Source of the DNA: an uncultured Flavobacteriales bacterium
GTDB lineage: Bacteria; Bacteroidota; Bacteroidia; Flavobacteriales; Crocinitomicaceae
Reading direction: 5' to 3'
NCBI GenBank assembly: GCA_946479125.1
Contig: CAMLET010000097.1
Coordinates: forward strand, 1 to 9,208
Length of the DNA stretch: 9,208 bases
Under the pieces are notes generated by a model. The model was given only the letters and a program-made list of their open reading frames with translations. It was not told the DNA's origin and searched no databases. This document shows, piece by piece, positions 7,041 through 9,208 of this stretch (positions are counted from its first letter, which is position 1; every line of letters begins with the position of its first letter). A program made the position numbers and the translations under genes.

Positions 7041-8516
7041 ATGAATCCAGGCCTACTCATACAAATTTTAGAATATTTCAAAGCATTTTTGGAAGGTGAG
7101 TTTTCCGGAGTAATTGATGAAGCCTTTGTGCATTCAATTGAAAATCCGGGCAACGTTTCAGATGCACGACTCGGCGACAAAGGATTGTTGGTGGGTGATA
7201 GTTTGGATTTAGGCGCCATTACGCTTGCTGAATTAAATGCCTTTCAGTTCAGTGCCAATCTTACTTCTAAATTGCAACCCTTTATTGGCTTAACACAAGC
7301 CGGATTAAAAAAAGCTTTGCGAGACCAAACAATTCATGTGGTGTTGACCCAAGCAGAAATCAATGAGATCAATACCGGCACAATTGCATTTTATTCCGAC
7401 AAACTTTTGGCACTTTGGGATCCGACAGCAAGATTGGCTTTTGACCAATTACCAGATAAACCCAAAACAGTTGCTTACCTGATATTCAGAGAGAAGAATA
7501 CACTCTCTGAAAATTATAAAAAAAGATTAACCGAAGGTCGTTGGTTGGATACTGTTTACATGCTGTTTGAAGGACGAGCTACGAACAGGAATATCAGTAT
7601 TGGTAATTATTTATTGTCTTATCTTCTGCCCGATGTATCAGACATTAATGCTGAAAAATTCAATGCATATTATGCCAAAAATATTCTGAAAAGTGTTTTG
7701 AAAATCACGAATGATAGTGAGATGCAAATCACTTTCGATGCAAGTAAAACATTGAATGGCAGTGATCATCTTGATGTGTTGGATCGTCTTAAAAAAACAG
7801 ATAAAACAGGATTCTTGTTTTTTCATCCTTCCGAAAATTCCATCTTTTTTTCCTTGCCTGATTTTCTGTATTTAGCTAATGGAATACCTCACAAGGGTTT
7901 AGATCCTAAAAAAAATATAGTGAGGGTTCTTCCAGCCACTAGTGCTATTGCAGATCAGGTGATTCAGCAAGTTTTGAAAGATTTAAAGGATATTGTTGAT
8001 TCTGATTTAACGGAGAGTGAAAAGGAAATTGAAAAACTGAACCTGGAAAGCATGGCTTACAGGCGAATCATTATCGGAAGTTTTATTAGGAGTGGATCTC
8101 ATAGCGAGGGTATGTGCCTTGATTTCAACTTGCTTCAAACCTATTCCGATATCACGCAATTATCTCAGGATAATTTTGAGAAAAGCGCCGCTCAGGAAAA
8201 TACTGCAGCAATTGAAATGGTTCAATTTATTTCAGATGTTATCCTAACAATGGATCCAAAATTTTTCTCCTATACCACTTTCGGTATTCCCCAGCAAACG
8301 GGGTTTTTGAGAAGAAATGACGGTGAACATGTTTTCAAATGTCTGGGTCAGCCAAGAACAACTACCACATTGGATTTTGATGCTCCCAGAGGATTGTTTA
8401 AGTCTGAAATAGTCAATAATGCACTCAGAACAACAATGAATAAAAATACAAACTCAATCATTATCAATGACAATAACAATCATCTTCACCTACAGGTTAC
8501 TCAAGTTGGTAGATGA
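7041..8516 (+). CDS. Predicted bifunctional peptidoglycan hydrolase: pesticin-like muramidase domain plus M15/M74-like zinc peptidase domain
   Basis: The N-terminal half (about 20-195) resembles the lysozyme-like domain of pesticin and related proteins. It has a candidate catalytic Glu34 in HSIENPGN, the loop LLVGDSLDLG (49-58, with Asp56 where the family has its catalytic Asp), then PFIGLTQAGLKKAL (80-93) and a helical bundle. The family's catalytic Thr position seems to be Leu50, so activity may be altered. The C-terminal half (about 335-491) has RRIIIGSFIRSGSHSEGMCL, giving the S-x-H-x-x-G-x3-D pattern with His354 and Asp361, and ends with NNNHLHLQV (His481, His483). Together these match the zinc ligands of clan MD murein peptidases (M15, M74/MepA). 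The product would cut both glycan and peptide bonds of peptidoglycan. It has no signal peptide, follows the GH19 gene by 6 bp and is the last gene of the operon. Residues about 200-335 are unassigned. Family assignment is by motif only. Confidence 0.8.
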   Translation: MNPGLLIQILEYFKAFLEGEFSGVIDEAFVHSIENPGNVSDARLGDKGLLVGDSLDLGAITLAELNAFQFSANLTSKLQPFIGLTQAGLKKALRDQTIHVVLTQAEINEINTGTIAFYSDKLLALWDPTARLAFDQLPDKPKTVAYLIFREKNTLSENYKKRLTEGRWLDTVYMLFEGRATNRNISIGNYLLSYLLPDVSDINAEKFNAYYAKNILKSVLKITNDSEMQITFDASKTLNGSDHLDVLDRLKKTDKTGFLFFHPSENSIFFSLPDFLYLANGIPHKGLDPKKNIVRVLPATSAIADQVIQQVLKDLKDIVDSDLTESEKEIEKLNLESMAYRRIIIGSFIRSGSHSEGMCLDFNLLQTYSDITQLSQDNFEKSAAQENTAAIEMVQFISDVILTMDPKFFSYTTFGIPQQTGFLRRNDGEHVFKCLGQPRTTTTLDFDAPRGLFKSEIVNNALRTTMNKNTNSIIINDNNNHLHLQVTQVGR

Positions 8517-8806
8517 TATTGTTTGCCATTAGAGGGTTTTTATTACACCAAATAAATAAAAGCACCTAAACGATTACATTTGATAAGGCTCCTTTGCCTA
8601 TTTGGAAACCGTCATACAGTAATTAAGTGGTTAATGTCCAATGTGTATTGATTTAGCTAAGTAAAAAATAAAGCGTATTGAATAAAGAAGATGATATAAA
8701 ATGAACAAAAGCAGAATTAATCTCAAGCTGGCGATAGCATATGAAACATTAAAGCCAATTGTAAAGAAAGAACACCAAAATTATACACCAGAATAATTTA
8801 AAAAAC
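8517..8806. other. Intergenic stretch after the large operon
   Basis: No strong terminator is visible after the operon stop at 8516; the only small hairpin seen is a 4-bp AGGC/GCCT pair near 8586-8599. TACATTTG at 8575-8582 fits the Bacteroidota -7 box TAnnTTTG exactly, but no matching -33 TTTG lies at the usual distance, so a promoter for the zinc-ribbon gene is only suggested. The right part holds a possible 31-codon ORF (8701-8796). Confidence 0.5.
8701..8796 (+). CDS. Possible small ORF, 31 codons
   Basis: ATG 8701 opens a frame to TAA at 8794-8796 and encodes a basic peptide beginning MNKSRINLKLAIAYETLKP. An A/G-rich run (AATAAAGAAGATGATATAAA) precedes it. It ends 10 bp before the zinc-ribbon gene, so it could be a leader peptide, a genuine small protein or the remnant of a longer gene. 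Length alone gives little support. Confidence 0.25.
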   Translation: MNKSRINLKLAIAYETLKPIVKKEHQNYTPE

Positions 8807-9127
8807 ATGAAAACTTGTCCGAACTGCAAATCAGAAATTGAAGACGATTGGGATTTATGCTGGAATTGTAATTATAGTATGACTGAAAACAAAGTCATTG
8901 AAAACGAAACCATTGAAAACAAAGAAGCGATAAAAGGAACTAGAGAAATAGAATGTTTAAGATGTAATATTCCTTTAATATTTGCAGGGGATTATAAATT
9001 TCACGAAGGCGCAAGGATCGGTTTTTTTGGAGATTTATTTGAGGCTTTTGTTAACCGAGAAAAATTCGATTTATACGTTTGTCCAAAATGTGGAAAAATA
9101 GAATTTTACGTACCACAGAAAGTATGA
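8807..9127 (+). CDS. Zinc-ribbon protein with two CxxC pairs at each end, 106 aa
   Basis: The N-terminal zinc ribbon is formed by CPNC (Cys4, Cys7) and CWNC (Cys18, Cys21). An acidic repeat-like linker follows, with three copies of a short E-N-K/E-T motif around VIENETIENKEAI. The second half has CLRC, a middle part with FHEGARIGFFGDLFEAF, and CPKC near the end in DLYVCPKCGKIEFY; these two pairs probably form a second zinc site. Proteins of this build are widespread small hypotheticals in Bacteroidota and may bind nucleic acid or act as adaptors; no specific function is known to me. ATG 8807 is chosen because the ribbon starts at once. It is on the same strand as the large operon but 290 bp away, so a link is uncertain. 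Confidence 0.82.
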   Translation: MKTCPNCKSEIEDDWDLCWNCNYSMTENKVIENETIENKEAIKGTREIECLRCNIPLIFAGDYKFHEGARIGFFGDLFEAFVNREKFDLYVCPKCGKIEFYVPQKV

Positions 9128-9148
9128 GGACATTTATACAGAAAAGCT

Positions 9149-9193
9149 CTAAAGCTGGCGCGAGTCACTGGCTCATGCCGTTAAAAACGTTAG
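9149..9193. repeat. Structured tail with weak attC-like character
   Basis: GGCGCGAGT (9157-9165) can pair with GCTCATGCC (9171-9179) around CACTG, with one mismatch and two G-T pairs. Outer bases CTAA (9149-9152) and TTAG (9190-9193) also complement each other. The pattern is a central hairpin inside short outer arms, with GTTAGTC at 9189-9195 one base off the integron core GTTRRRY. The element is shorter than usual attC sites, and the window ends 13 bases further on, so this is only suggestive. Confidence 0.25.
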
Positions 9194-9208
9194 TCACCCA
9201 TTTTTAAT

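Noticed and set aside
2296..8516. Prophage lysis cassette
   Set aside because: No holin, spanin, capsid, tail or integrase gene is visible, and the 1193-aa LTD protein is not a recognised phage component, though phage-derived origin of the hydrolase domains cannot be excluded.
2014..9195. GACTAAC at 2014-2020 and its inverse GTTAGTC at 9189-9195 as terminal repeats flanking the operon region
   Set aside because: Only 7 bp match and the flanks differ; about one such pair is expected by chance in this length.
1..9208. CRISPR array, tRNA or rRNA genes
   Set aside because: No regularly spaced direct repeats and no tRNA or rRNA-like segments were seen on reading the sequence.

Overview
The window looks like chromosomal DNA from a Bacteroidota bacterium, most plausibly a flavobacterium-type lineage. 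The DNA is AT-rich, the partial TypA/BipA at the left edge reads like a Bacteroidota homologue, Shine-Dalgarno motifs are weak or absent, and one regulator has the Bacteroidota-style fusion of a small CxxC metal-binding domain to an AraC helix-turn-helix. All supported genes are on the + strand. The exact genus cannot be read from this sequence.

Layout. Positions 2-676 hold the C-terminal third of typA, closed by a perfect 16-bp hairpin terminator (741-776). Next come an HMA-AraC regulator (864-1424) and a small acidic protein of unknown function (1447-1830), probably one transcription unit, closed by a second hairpin plus T-tract (1930-1964). A gap of about 465 bp (1831-2295) carries inverted repeats but no convincing gene.

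The centre of interest is a tight three-gene operon at 2296-8516. (1) A 1193-residue leaderless protein has a Gly/Ala-rich beta-like N-terminus, a long helical middle with coiled coils, an Ig-like segment and a recognisable lamin-tail domain (LTD) at the C-terminus. (2) A 386-residue protein has a coiled-coil N-terminal half and a GH19-type (chitinase/lysozyme) catalytic half. (3) A 491-residue protein has an N-terminal half resembling the pesticin/T4-lysozyme muramidase fold and a C-terminal half with the H-x6-D ... HxH zinc-ligand pattern of clan MD (M15/M74-like) peptidoglycan peptidases. Genes 1 and 2 overlap by ATGA and genes 2 and 3 are 6 bp apart. The operon therefore appears to encode up to three murein-cleaving activities plus a giant LTD protein, all without visible signal peptides. 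No obvious immunity gene, holin or secretion-machine gene is in view. The best reading is a leaderless cell-wall-attack or lysis module, possibly effectors of a contractile injection or type VI-like system encoded elsewhere. That delivery route is inference.

The right end (8517-9208) holds a mostly non-coding stretch with one possible 31-codon ORF, a 106-residue double zinc-ribbon protein (8807-9127), and a structured tail that weakly resembles a recombination site and is cut off by the window end.
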